DNA from: Streptomyces adustus
Lineage (GTDB): Bacteria; Actinomycetota; Actinomycetes; Streptomycetales; Streptomycetaceae
Reading direction: 5' to 3'
NCBI RefSeq assembly: GCF_009377175.1
Contig: NZ_VJZD01000037.1
Location: 1 to 52,686 of the forward strand
Length of the DNA: 52,686 nt
Below are positions 1 through 9,552 of the stretch, in pieces. Every line of letters begins with the position of its first letter. Position 1 is the stretch's first letter. Below the pieces are notes generated by a model, which did not search any database, was not told the origin of the DNA, and worked only from the letters and a program-made list of their open reading frames with translations. The position numbers were made by a program, and so were the translations under genes.

Positions 1-120
1 GGGCGTGGGGGCCCGTAGGAACGCTTCCGTGGGGCTCGGGAGGTGCGCCGGTGCCACCGTCGGGCCGGGGCGCTCGTGGGGCCTTCCGGCCGCCGTCCGA
101 CCGGGTGATCCCGAGCGGGG

Positions 121-1728
121 TCACCGCTTGCGCCGACGCCCCCGTCCACCGCGTGCAACGCTCGGCTGGTCACCCGCCGGAACCGCTGCCGCGGCGCTCT
201 CCAGGCCCTGCCGGTCCGCGGCGACCACCAGGGCCGCCAGCGCCGTGGTGACCGGCACCGAGGCGACCAGACCGATCGAGCCGACCAGCGTGCGCACGAT
301 CTCCTCGGCGACCAGCTCGCTGTTGGCGACCGTCCCGATGCTGCTCTGCGCTATCGAGAACAGCAGCAGCAGCGGCAGGGCCGCGCCCGCGTAGGCGAGG
401 ACCAGGGTGTTCACGACGGACGCGATGTGATCGCGGCCGATGCGGATGGCCGCGCGGTACAGGCCCCGCCAGCCCATCGACGGATTCGCCTCGTGCAGCT
501 CCCAGACCGCCGAGGTCTGTGTCACCGTCACATCGTCGAGGACACCGAGCGAGCCGATGATGACGCCGGCGAGCAGCAGACCGCTCAGGTCGATCGACGG
601 ATACAGGCCGTGGATCAGGCCGGTGCTGTCGTCGGTGTTGCCGGTGAGCGCGGCCCAGTCGACGAACAGCGAGCCGAGTACGCCGATCAGGAGCAGCGAG
701 ATCAGGGTGCCGAGCACCGCCACGGAGGTACGCGCCGACAGTCCGTGGCACAGGTACAGGGCGATCAGCATGATGGCGCTCGACCCCACCACCGCCACGA
801 CCAGCGGGTTCGAACCCTGGAGGATGGCGGGCAGGATGAAGAAGTTCAGGATCATGAAGCTGATGGCCAGTGCCACCAACGCCATCACGCCCCGCAGCCG
901 TCCGACGACCACCACGGCGAGGGCGAAGATGCCTGCGAGCACCGTGACCGGGATCCGGCGGTTGACGTCGGTGACCGAGTACTGGAGGTCCTTCGGCGCG
1001 GAGGGCTCGTAGGCGACCACGACCTTCTCGCCCTCGTGCAACTGCCGTGACTGGTCCGGCTGGATGATCTCGGTGAAGGTGCGGCCCTTGTCCGAACCGG
1101 TACCGACCTGGATCGTCGCCTTCTTGCAGGTGCTGTTCGACTTCTGCTGGGCGGACGAGCCCCCGGCGGCCGAACCGCCACCGGTCGAGGTGCCGCCGCC
1201 GCCCGAGGCGTTCACCGAGGCGCAGCTCACGTTCACCACTTGGGTGACCGTGGCCTGCTGGGTCTGCCGGTCGAACCCGACGCCGGTGCGCTCGTGCGCC
1301 GGAGCGCCACCGGGCCACAGCACCATCAGCCCGACCACCACCGCGGCCGCGAAGGGCACGAGGACCGCCGCGATGACCTTCCGCAGGTGCTTGGAGACGG
1401 GGGCGGCCGGCCCATGGCTGTGCGTATGGCCGTGTCCGCCGCCTGAACCCGGGTTCCGCTCGTTGTCGCCGTGGCCGTGGCCGTGGCCGTGGCCGTGGCC
1501 GTGGCCGTGACCGTCGCCGGGACCGTGACCGTCGCCGGGACCGTGGTCCGGGCCCTGCCCCCGTCCGTGGATCTGCCCGTGCTCGGAGCTCCGCTCGTAG
1601 TGCTGCCCCTCGCTGAAGTCATGAGCGCGCCCCGGACCGATGCTGCCACCGCTCCCATTGCCGTGGCCGACGCCGGGCCTGCGCGGCGGCTCGGGAAGGG
1701 GGTACGGAGGCTCTTGGGTCGTGGTCAC
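121..1728 (-). CDS. YibE/F family multi-pass membrane protein with His-rich N-terminus
   Basis: The C-terminal half has many hydrophobic segments and the GVLDDVTVTQ motif typical of YibE/F proteins, a family of unknown transport-like function. A first membrane segment (VIAAVLVPFAAAVVVG) follows a cytosolic N-terminus rich in Gly and His, with a run of alternating G-H encoded by six perfect gtggcc hexamers at 1471-1506 and then HGHTHSHG. An extracytosolic Ser/Gly-rich loop with two Cys lies before the main membrane block. The His run suggests divalent-metal binding, which is inference. I chose the GTG at 1728, giving TTTQEPP at the N-terminus; an in-frame GTG at 1761 is the alternative, and neither has a good ribosome binding site. 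It points away from thiC. Confidence 0.85.
   Translation of the reverse strand: MTTTQEPPYPLPEPPRRPGVGHGNGSGGSIGPGRAHDFSEGQHYERSSEHGQIHGRGQGPDHGPGDGHGPGDGHGHGHGHGHGHGHGDNERNPGSGGGHGHTHSHGPAAPVSKHLRKVIAAVLVPFAAAVVVGLMVLWPGGAPAHERTGVGFDRQTQQATVTQVVNVSCASVNASGGGGTSTGGGSAAGGSSAQQKSNSTCKKATIQVGTGSDKGRTFTEIIQPDQSRQLHEGEKVVVAYEPSAPKDLQYSVTDVNRRIPVTVLAGIFALAVVVVGRLRGVMALVALAISFMILNFFILPAILQGSNPLVVAVVGSSAIMLIALYLCHGLSARTSVAVLGTLISLLLIGVLGSLFVDWAALTGNTDDSTGLIHGLYPSIDLSGLLLAGVIIGSLGVLDDVTVTQTSAVWELHEANPSMGWRGLYRAAIRIGRDHIASVVNTLVLAYAGAALPLLLLFSIAQSSIGTVANSELVAEEIVRTLVGSIGLVASVPVTTALAALVVAADRQGLESAAAAVPAGDQPSVARGGRGRRRKR
1471..1512. repeat. gtggcc hexanucleotide tandem repeat (Gly-His coding)
   Basis: Six perfect copies of gtggcc at 1471-1506 are followed by the variant gtgacc. 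On the reverse strand they encode alternating Gly and His in the YibE/F protein. Copy number can change in steps of two residues without breaking the frame. Confidence 0.85.
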
Positions 1729-1861
1729 CGCCCGATCATCGCAAGAACGGCGGAGGCCCACTGTTCACCGCGCCACACATGACGCTAGCGTGGAGGCACC
1801 TTTGCACACGCGGGAGCTCGGAGCACCGGGCTGAGAGGGCGCTGACCTCCGTCTTTGCGAT

Positions 1862-1875
1862 GTTTCACGTGGAAC
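1862..1875. other. parS-like ParB site (GTTTCACGTGGAAC)
   Basis: Matches the Streptomyces parS core GTTTCACGTGAAAC at 13 of 14 positions. It lies inside the P3 arm of the TPP riboswitch and starts 21 bp before a second copy, two turns of the helix. Confidence 0.75.
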
Positions 1876-1882
1876 GAGTGAT

Positions 1883-1896
1883 GTTTCACATGAAAC
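1883..1896. other. parS-like ParB site (GTTTCACATGAAAC)
   Basis: Matches the parS core at 13 of 14 positions, with the central CACGTG changed to CACATG. It is the second of a phased pair inside the thiC riboswitch. Confidence 0.75.
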
Positions 1897-1957
1897 TTCT
1901 GTTGACGGAAGCCGCTGCGTCGACCGCTGAACCTGTTACCGGGTAATGCCGGCGTAG

Positions 1958-3772
<1,815 letters not shown>

Positions 3773-3842
3773 GGTCCGAACGTATCGTCCGTGCTCCGAC
3801 CGGCCGCGGGTGCCGGTGCTCGCGTCGGGACATGGCCGGATG

Positions 3843-3879
3843 CTCGGCCTGCGCCTTCCCTGCGAGGGCGCAAGCCGAG
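3843..3879. terminator. Bidirectional hairpin between thiC and the convergent gene
   Basis: CTCGGCCTGCGCC pairs with GGGCGCAAGCCGAG, a stem of about 13 bp with one mismatch and a 10-base loop. It sits between the thiC stop and the stop of the reverse-strand gene, so it can serve both. Confidence 0.7.
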
Positions 3880-3882
3880 GGG

Positions 3883-4749
3883 CTATTCCGGCTGGTGCTC
3901 CGGGCCGCCGAAGTCCGGGCTGGTGAAGTCCGGGCTCGTGTAGCTCGGGCGCGGCCCCGCGGCGGGGCCGTCGTCGGGGCTGGTGAAGCCCGGACGGTCG
4001 TAGCCGAGGCGGGGCATGCGGCCGGTCGGCGCCGACGGGGCGGTGCGGTGTCCCGCGACCGCCGTGCCGGGTTCGGCGAGTGCTTCTCGCAGGAACGGCA
4101 GGATGCCCCGCTCCAGGAGGGCCTCGCACCAGGCCTCCCTGGCCCGGGTCAGTTCCTCGTTGAGCGCGGCCTGCGATTCCGCTTCGAGTGAGGGCCGGTT
4201 GCGCAGCGCGGTGAGCAGCAGACCGACGGTGGCCACGAGGATCGCGGCCGCCGTCATGGCACCGAACACCCATCCGGCGGTGATCATGGTCTGGGCGATC
4301 GTCGGCTCGGGGTCGAGCATCTTGAGTATGTAGCCCACGAGCAGGAAGATCGCCGCGGCGGTTCCGGCGAGGACGGGGGCGAGGACCGCGACGACGGCGA
4401 CGGCGCCTGCGCCGGTGGTCTCCGCGACCTCCCCCATGGTGGCGGCGAGCCCCATCGCGCCCGCCCCCGGCTCCGCGGAGCCGGACACGGACATGGGCGA
4501 CGAAGGGGTGGACGGCGCCGGCTGGCGCAGTTCCTCGCGGACCTTCACGTAGTGCTGGTATTCGGTCGCCGCGGCCGCCGTGATGAGCGCGGTGGCGTTG
4601 AGCGCCATGGTGCGCAGTTGTTCGGGGTTGAGCCGCTGTCCGACAGCGGCGAGTTCCGGGCGGTGTGGTGCGGAGCGCAGCGCCTCGCCGAGGACCCGCT
4701 CGTACTCCTGGCGGTCCTCGCTCAGCAGGTGCTGCGGAACGCTGTTCAT
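3883..4749 (-). CDS. Conserved hypothetical membrane protein
   Basis: I do not recognise a named family. The predicted 288-residue protein has a soluble N-terminal region (about 1-85, rich in Ala and Glu, possibly helical), two long hydrophobic segments near the middle (AVVAVLAPVLAGTAAAIFLLVGYIL and ITAGWVFGAMTAAAILVATVGLLL, separated by about 15 residues), a helical stretch, and a disordered Pro/Asp/Gly tail with repeated FTSPD motifs. The ATG at 4749 is chosen because GGGGG lies 6 bases upstream; the longer reading from 4788 lacks a site. It is transcribed towards thiC and is the only gene between thiC and the phosphoesterase. Confidence 0.8.
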   Translation of the reverse strand: MNSVPQHLLSEDRQEYERVLGEALRSAPHRPELAAVGQRLNPEQLRTMALNATALITAAAATEYQHYVKVREELRQPAPSTPSSPMSVSGSAEPGAGAMGLAATMGEVAETTGAGAVAVVAVLAPVLAGTAAAIFLLVGYILKMLDPEPTIAQTMITAGWVFGAMTAAAILVATVGLLLTALRNRPSLEAESQAALNEELTRAREAWCEALLERGILPFLREALAEPGTAVAGHRTAPSAPTGRMPRLGYDRPGFTSPDDGPAAGPRPSYTSPDFTSPDFGGPEHQPE

Positions 4750-4936
4750 GTGCATCCCCCGATGCTCCGTAGGGCTTGAGGCTCGCATGGCGACGAGCCG
4801 TCGGGCAGAAACGGAGGGGAGCCTGCTACGGATAAGCCGATAGTAGAGCGGCCATGGCTCAGGTTGACAGAGGGTTTCCAGAATTGGGTGCCGTCCTGTA
4901 GAGGCGCCGTCTGCCGGAGATGAGCCCCGCGAACGC

Positions 4937-6019
4937 TCAGACCGGCAGCGGAAGTTGCTGGACCAGCAGTTTTCCGGCCATGGTCACACCGCCGTCCATC
5001 GCGATCGCGAGACCTTCGGCATAGACGTGCGGTCCGTCGACCACGGGGCGGCTGCCGTCCTCGTCGTCCTCGGAGCCGACCTCGCCCAGCAGATAGGGGA
5101 TCGGGCTGTGGCCGTGGACGATGCGGGTGCCGCCGTACATGTCGAGCAGGGAGCGGACGGCGTCCGCGCCCCCCTCGTCGCGGAAGGAGAAGCGCTTGGT
5201 GAACTTGCGGAACAGGTCCCAGACCTCGTCCGCGTCGTTGCGCGTGAGGGCCTCGCGGATGGTGTCGTTGACCGCCTCGATCGAGTCGCCGTAGTCGAGG
5301 TAGGCGGTGGTGTCCGAGTGGACGAGCAGATGGCCGTCGACCTCCTCGATGGCGTCGAGGCGGGCCATCCACTGGAGGTGATGGTCCTGGAGGCGGTCCA
5401 TGTCGGTCTTCTGGCCGCCGTTGAGCAGCCAGGCCGCCTGGAAGGTGGCCGTGCCCGCGCCGGAGTTGACGGGGGTGTCGTTGAACCGCTTGGCGCCGAG
5501 CAGCAGCAGTTCGTGGTTGCCCATGAGGGCCTTGCAGTAGCCGCCGGCCGCGGCGGCCTCCGCGGACAGCCGCATCACGAGGTCGATCACGCCGATGCCG
5601 TCCGGGCCGCGGTCGGTGAAGTCGCCGAGGAACCACAGCCGTGTGGTGCCCGCGCACCACTGGCCGGCCGCGTCGATCAGGCCCTTGGCCTGGAGAGCGG
5701 CGACCAACTCGTCGAGATAGCCGTGCACATCGCCGACGACGTACAGCGGGCCGGGTCCGTCGGCGGGCTGCGGGACGGTGGCGGACGCCGGTTCGACGGC
5801 GACCTGAAGGGTGTCGCCCCGGTTGATCACCGGCAGGTCGCGCTGGGTGGGCGTGTACCCGTCGGGATGCTCCACCGGCTCCTCCACGGGTACGACGCCC
5901 TCGCCGGCGTGGACGTCATGGGCGTACGGACCGGTCTCATGGACGTACGCGGGCACCCGGAAGTCGCGCAACGTCGCCGTCCGCTCCACCTCGGGTCCCT
6001 GACCGGCCCCCTGAGTCAT
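4937..6019 (-). CDS. Calcineurin-like metallophosphoesterase (PP1/PP2A-type fold)
   Basis: The five metal and phosphate motifs of calcineurin-type phosphoesterases are all visible: GDVHG, GDFTDRGP, GNHE, a histidine in LLVHSD, and HGHSP. The order and spacing match the serine/threonine-phosphatase-like branch, including bacterial symmetric Ap4A hydrolase relatives. Substrate cannot be told from the sequence: protein phosphatase or dinucleotide hydrolase are both open. The N-terminal 90 residues are not part of the fold. The ATG at 6019 (MTQGAGQG) has GGAGGGG 4 bases upstream, better than the longer reading from 6082. No signal peptide, so it is cytosolic. Confidence 0.88.
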   Translation of the reverse strand: MTQGAGQGPEVERTATLRDFRVPAYVHETGPYAHDVHAGEGVVPVEEPVEHPDGYTPTQRDLPVINRGDTLQVAVEPASATVPQPADGPGPLYVVGDVHGYLDELVAALQAKGLIDAAGQWCAGTTRLWFLGDFTDRGPDGIGVIDLVMRLSAEAAAAGGYCKALMGNHELLLLGAKRFNDTPVNSGAGTATFQAAWLLNGGQKTDMDRLQDHHLQWMARLDAIEEVDGHLLVHSDTTAYLDYGDSIEAVNDTIREALTRNDADEVWDLFRKFTKRFSFRDEGGADAVRSLLDMYGGTRIVHGHSPIPYLLGEVGSEDDEDGSRPVVDGPHVYAEGLAIAMDGGVTMAGKLLVQQLPLPV

Positions 6020-6607
6020 CAGACCCCTCCACCATCGCGCCGCATCTGCACCGTTTCGGACTGCCTGGTCGCAGTGGCCCACGGTGCCGTGGGCCCATCA
6101 TAGGAATGCGGATCGTGCCGTGTGATGACCCAGGGGTGGTGAATCAGAACAGGACTCCGGTCCGCCGAGGCTTTTGCTCCGATTGGTCCGGTATTCGGCC
6201 GCCTGTCGGCAAGGACGTCCGCCGGTCCACGAAAGGGGCCGGGTGCCGATGTCACAGCTCTGTCCCAGGATCGGGAACCCCCGTGGACGGACTTGGCCTG
6301 CCGGGTGCGAGGGCTCCCGGCGGGCCGCGGCCGGGGCATGGCGGTCAACAGATCCTTCTTCCGCTTCTCCCGGGCCGGGGACGGGCAGGTTCACGCGTCG
6401 CGCCGGGGGAGCGGGCCGGTGCCTCCGCCCACCGCTCCGGGGCCGGGCGACGACCGCGGCCGGCAGTGCCGCCGCGGCCGATCCCGGGTCCGGTCCGCTC
6501 CCCTGCGCGGTCCGCCTCCGGTGCGGCCCGTCCCCTGTGCGGGCCGCACGGCGGCGTCGCGCGGCCGAGGCGCCCCGAGGGGCCCCGGCCCGCCCCATGA
6601 GCGCTCG
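6020..6607. other. Intergenic region without a convincing gene
   Basis: Reverse-strand TATGAT at 6102-6097 is a good -10 element for the phosphoesterase gene and is followed by a 9-bp hairpin (6076-6095) in its leader. The rest, especially 6290-6600, is very GC-rich. The open frames that cross it show no recognisable protein and no good start. Confidence 0.5.
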
Positions 6608-7720
6608 CTATCGCCGGTCGGGAGTCCTCGGCGGACTGACCGTGGTGCGTGGCGGGCGCCGCTGCGAGGAGGTACGCACGATCAGCTCGGTGGGTATCAC
6701 CTGCTCGACCGGCAGGTCCGACTCCACGCCCTCGATGGCGTCGATGAGCAGCTGGACCACCGCTGTGCCGATGCGACGGGGCTTCAGCGAGAGCGTGGTG
6801 ATGGGCGGCTCGGTGTTGGCGTACACGGTGGACTCGCTGCAACAGACCAGCAGCAGGTCGTCCGGGACGCGCAGCCCGTAGCGGCGGGCGGCGGCCAGCA
6901 GGTCGGTGCCGTTGGGGTCGAACAGGCCGTAGACCGCGTCGGGGCGGTCGGGGCGGGCGAGCAGCCGGTCGGCGGCGACGGCGCCCGCGCACGGATCGTG
7001 CGCCGGGTACGCCTCGTACACCGGGTCCTGGCCGACGCGCTCGCACCAGCGCAGGTACGCGGTGGTGGACAGACGGGTGTAGGTGTCCGTGGTCGTACCC
7101 GTGAGCAGGCCGATCCGTCGGGCGCCGGCGTCGGCCAGGTGGTCGAGGATGCCGAGGACGGCGGCCTCGTGGTCGTTGTCGACCCAGGCGGTGACCGGCA
7201 GCGAGCCGGCCGGGCGGCCGTCGGAGACGACCGGCAGCCCTTGGCGGACCAGTTCGCTGACCACCGGATCCTGGTCCGAGGGATCGATGACGACCGTGCC
7301 GTCCAGGGCCACGTTCGACCACACGTCGTGGCGCGAGGTCGCCGGCAGGATCACCAGGGCGTAGCCGCGGGCGAGCGCGGCGGAGGTGGCGGCTCTGGCC
7401 ATCTCCGCGAAGTACGCGAACTCCGTGAAGGTGAAAGGTTCATCCCCGTACGTCGTCACCGTCAGGCCGATGAGGCCGGACTTGCCGGTACGGAGGGTTC
7501 GGGCCGCGGCCGAAGGGCGGTAGCCCAGTCGGTCGGCGACTTCGCGGACATGGCGTCGGGTGGCGTCGGGGAGCCGGCCCTTGCCGTTGAGGGCATCGGA
7601 GACGGTCGTGATGGAAACCCCGGCGGCGGCGGCCACATCCCTGATGCCCGCCCGGCCCGGCCGACTGCCGCGGCGTGCGGTTTCCGCGCGGCTCACCTGG
7701 TGCTTCCCTGCTGCTGTCAT
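6608..7720 (-). CDS. LacI-family transcriptional regulator
   Basis: An N-terminal LacI helix-turn-helix (GIRDVAAAAGVSITTVSDALNGKGRL, then RRHVREVADRLGYRPSAAARTLRTGKSGLIG) is followed by a periplasmic-binding-protein-type sensor domain of about 270 residues ending LIVRTSSQRR. Such proteins repress sugar or metabolite genes and let go on effector binding; the effector here is unknown. Start taken at ATG 7720 (MTAAGKHQVSR), which places the helix-turn-helix about 25 residues in; the longer open frame to 7951 adds sequence foreign to the family. It diverges from the HisC-type aminotransferase, so autoregulation or control of that gene is possible but unproven. Confidence 0.92.
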   Translation of the reverse strand: MTAAGKHQVSRAETARRGSRPGRAGIRDVAAAAGVSITTVSDALNGKGRLPDATRRHVREVADRLGYRPSAAARTLRTGKSGLIGLTVTTYGDEPFTFTEFAYFAEMARAATSAALARGYALVILPATSRHDVWSNVALDGTVVIDPSDQDPVVSELVRQGLPVVSDGRPAGSLPVTAWVDNDHEAAVLGILDHLADAGARRIGLLTGTTTDTYTRLSTTAYLRWCERVGQDPVYEAYPAHDPCAGAVAADRLLARPDRPDAVYGLFDPNGTDLLAAARRYGLRVPDDLLLVCCSESTVYANTEPPITTLSLKPRRIGTAVVQLLIDAIEGVESDLPVEQVIPTELIVRTSSQRRPPRTTVSPPRTPDRR

Positions 7721-8155
7721 GGCGAGCCGATAGTAGGGCTCATGCGGTGGGGTAGGGCGGGCGCATATGCACGTATTGACAGGCACGTTTCTGCAAGGTC
7801 GTACGCAGGTAACTGCCTTAGAAAGCAAGTCAGTTGATCGATTCAGGGGCAGTACGTGACTTGCCGGGGTGCGCCGACCTGCCAAGTGCTCGATGTCTCG
7901 AAGAGGTCTCAACTCACCTTCACGAGGGATGCGCGCCACGGCGTGAGCCACCGGCGCGTAGATATATGTACGACACGCCCCCCTTGGAGCGCGCGCCTCT
8001 GTCCGGTGACGCCTCTGATACTCCCGTGACGCTTGGGCTCAGCCCGTCCGACGGCTCCGATGGCGAAGAGGTCGGGCATCACCCGTGCGCAGCCGCGCCG
8101 AATCCTCATAAGGTGAGAAGTATTGGAAGCGGTGGTGGTCACAAGGAGGACTGCG
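7721..8155. promoter_or_regulatory. Divergent intergenic region, LacI regulator and hisC-like gene
   Basis: No gene is seen. A forward TTGACA lies at 7776-7781 but no clear -10 follows at 17-18 bp. The perfect ribosome binding site AAGGAGGA at 8143-8150 belongs to the hisC-like gene. No clean LacI-type palindrome with central CG was found. Confidence 0.4.
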
Positions 8156-9235
8156 GTGAGCGAGACGAGCCCCAAGCTGCGCGCCGAGCTGGAGGGGATC
8201 CCCACCTACAAGCCGGGCAGGCCCGCCGCGGCCGACGGTCCGGTGGCGTACAAGTTGTCCTCCAACGAGAACCCGTACCCGCCGCTGCCCGGTGTGATGG
8301 AGAGCGTGACGGCCGCGGCCTCCGCCTTCAACCGTTACCCGGACATGGCGTGCACGGCCCTGATGAACGAGCTGGCCGACCGCTTCGGCGTCCCGGTCTC
8401 CCATCTGGCGACCGGCACCGGTTCCGTCGGTGTCGCCCAGCAGCTGATCCAGGCGACCGCCGGACCGGGCGACGAGGTGATGTACGCGTGGCGGTCCTTC
8501 GAGGCGTACCCGATCATCACGCAGGTCAACGGTGCCACGTCGGTGCAGGTCCCGCTGACGCCGGGCGACGTGCACGACCTGGACGCGATGGCGGACGCGA
8601 TCACCGACCGCACCCGGCTGATCTTCGTCTGCAACCCCAACAACCCGACGGGCACGGTGGTGCGCCGGGCGGAGCTGGAACGCTTCCTGGACCGGGTGCC
8701 CGGCGATGTGCTGGTGGTGCTCGACGAGGCGTACCGGGAGTTCATCCGCGACACCGAGGTGCCGGACGGGGTCGAGCTGTACCGCGACCGCCCGAACGTC
8801 TGTGTGCTGCGGACGTTCTCCAAGGCGTACGGCCTGGCGGGCCTGCGCGTCGGTTTCGCCATCGCCCATGAACCGGTCGCCGCGGCGCTGCGCAAGACGG
8901 CGGTCCCGTTCGGGGTGAGCCAGCTCGCGCAGGACGCGGCGGTCGCCTCGCTGAACGCCGAGGACGAACTGCTCGGGCGGGTCGGCTCCCTGGTGTGCGA
9001 GCGCACGCGCGTGGTCGACGCGCTGCGTGCCCAGGGCTGGACGGTGCCCGAGACCCAGGCCAACTTCGTGTGGCTGCGGCTGGGCGAGCGCACCGTCGAC
9101 TTCGCGGCGGTGTGCGAGCAGGCGGGCGTCGTGGTGCGGCCGTTCGCCGGCGAGGGTGTGCGGGTGACGATCGGGGAGAACGAGGCGAACGACATCTTCC
9201 TGAAGGTGGCGGAAGGATTCCGCAGGGACCTGTAG
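8156..9235 (+). CDS. hisC: Histidinol-phosphate / aromatic aminotransferase, HisC type
   Basis: A fold-type I PLP enzyme of 359 residues, the normal HisC length. Visible motifs are [15 protein letters not shown] near the N-terminus, CNPNNPTGT, the Asp/Tyr pair in [10 protein letters not shown], and the PLP lysine K223 in [15 protein letters not shown]. HisC makes histidinol phosphate from imidazole-acetol phosphate; close actinobacterial relatives act on aromatic amino acids (Pat). Here it stands outside a his operon, so it is probably the second HisC-like copy with an aromatic role, which is inference. GTG at 8156 is chosen because AAGGAGGA sits 5 bases before it; the upstream ATG at 8123 has no site. 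Confidence 0.92.
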   Translation: MSETSPKLRAELEGIPTYKPGRPAAADGPVAYKLSSNENPYPPLPGVMESVTAAASAFNRYPDMACTALMNELADRFGVPVSHLATGTGSVGVAQQLIQATAGPGDEVMYAWRSFEAYPIITQVNGATSVQVPLTPGDVHDLDAMADAITDRTRLIFVCNPNNPTGTVVRRAELERFLDRVPGDVLVVLDEAYREFIRDTEVPDGVELYRDRPNVCVLRTFSKAYGLAGLRVGFAIAHEPVAAALRKTAVPFGVSQLAQDAAVASLNAEDELLGRVGSLVCERTRVVDALRAQGWTVPETQANFVWLRLGERTVDFAAVCEQAGVVVRPFAGEGVRVTIGENEANDIFLKVAEGFRRDL

Positions 9236-9242
9236 GGCTCCC

Positions 9243-9282
9243 GCTCGACGGCTCGACGGCTCGACGGCTCGACGGCTCGACG
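9243..9282. repeat. 8-bp tandem repeat (gctcgacg x5)
   Basis: Five perfect copies of gctcgacg followed by the partial copy gctcaact. It begins just after the stop of the hisC-like gene and ends 10 bp before a 48-bp palindrome. Confidence 0.95.
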
Positions 9283-9292
9283 GCTCAACTGC

Positions 9293-9340
9293 CGACGTGA
9301 GGGGCGTCTGTTCCACGTGGAACAGACGCCCCTCACGTCG
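9293..9340. terminator. Perfect 48-bp palindrome with parS-like core
   Basis: The 24 bases 9293-9316 are the exact reverse complement of 9317-9340. As RNA it would form a hairpin with about 22 bp of stem, a likely terminator for the hisC-like gene and insulator before cydA. As DNA its centre is GTTCCACGTGGAAC, a parS variant. Confidence 0.85.
9310..9323. other. parS-like ParB site (GTTCCACGTGGAAC)
   Basis: Fully palindromic 14-mer matching the parS core at 12 of 14 positions; the two changes are symmetrical. It is the centre of the 48-bp palindrome. Confidence 0.55.
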
Positions 9341-9452
9341 TAGTGCTCCTCGATGGGGCCGAACGGCTCTGGACGGTCGGGCCGGTGGGACTCCCTTGAG
9401 GACCCCCCGGCCCTCACGCGTCGAACGGGTATGCGCCATACTTGCTTGTGAA

Positions 9453-9468
9453 TGTGAACGCGTTCACA
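9453..9468. promoter_or_regulatory. Rex operator (ROP) upstream of cydA
   Basis: TGTGAACGCGTTCACA is a perfect inverted repeat that matches the Rex operator of actinobacteria. TTGTGAA at 9446 overlaps it and makes a wider inverted repeat with TTCACAAG. In Streptomyces, Rex senses the NADH/NAD+ ratio and represses cydABCD when NADH is low. The site is 85 bp before the cydA start, the right place for an operator. The promoter elements themselves I could not fix. Confidence 0.9.
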
Positions 9469-9552
9469 AGCGTGTCCCGATTGTTCCACTGGTTTATGTG
9501 ACAAATGGGGCAAACTGCCGCTACATCGCGGCAACGTAAGGAGACTGACGAC

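Noticed and set aside
1..120. A gene in the first 120 bases
   Set aside because: Frames on both strands are short and Pro/Arg-rich with no motif; the stretch is too short to judge.
7721..7951. N-terminal extension of the LacI regulator to 7951
   Set aside because: The extra 77 residues are Arg/Cys/Pro-rich and do not belong to LacI proteins; the HTH starts shortly after the ATG at 7720.
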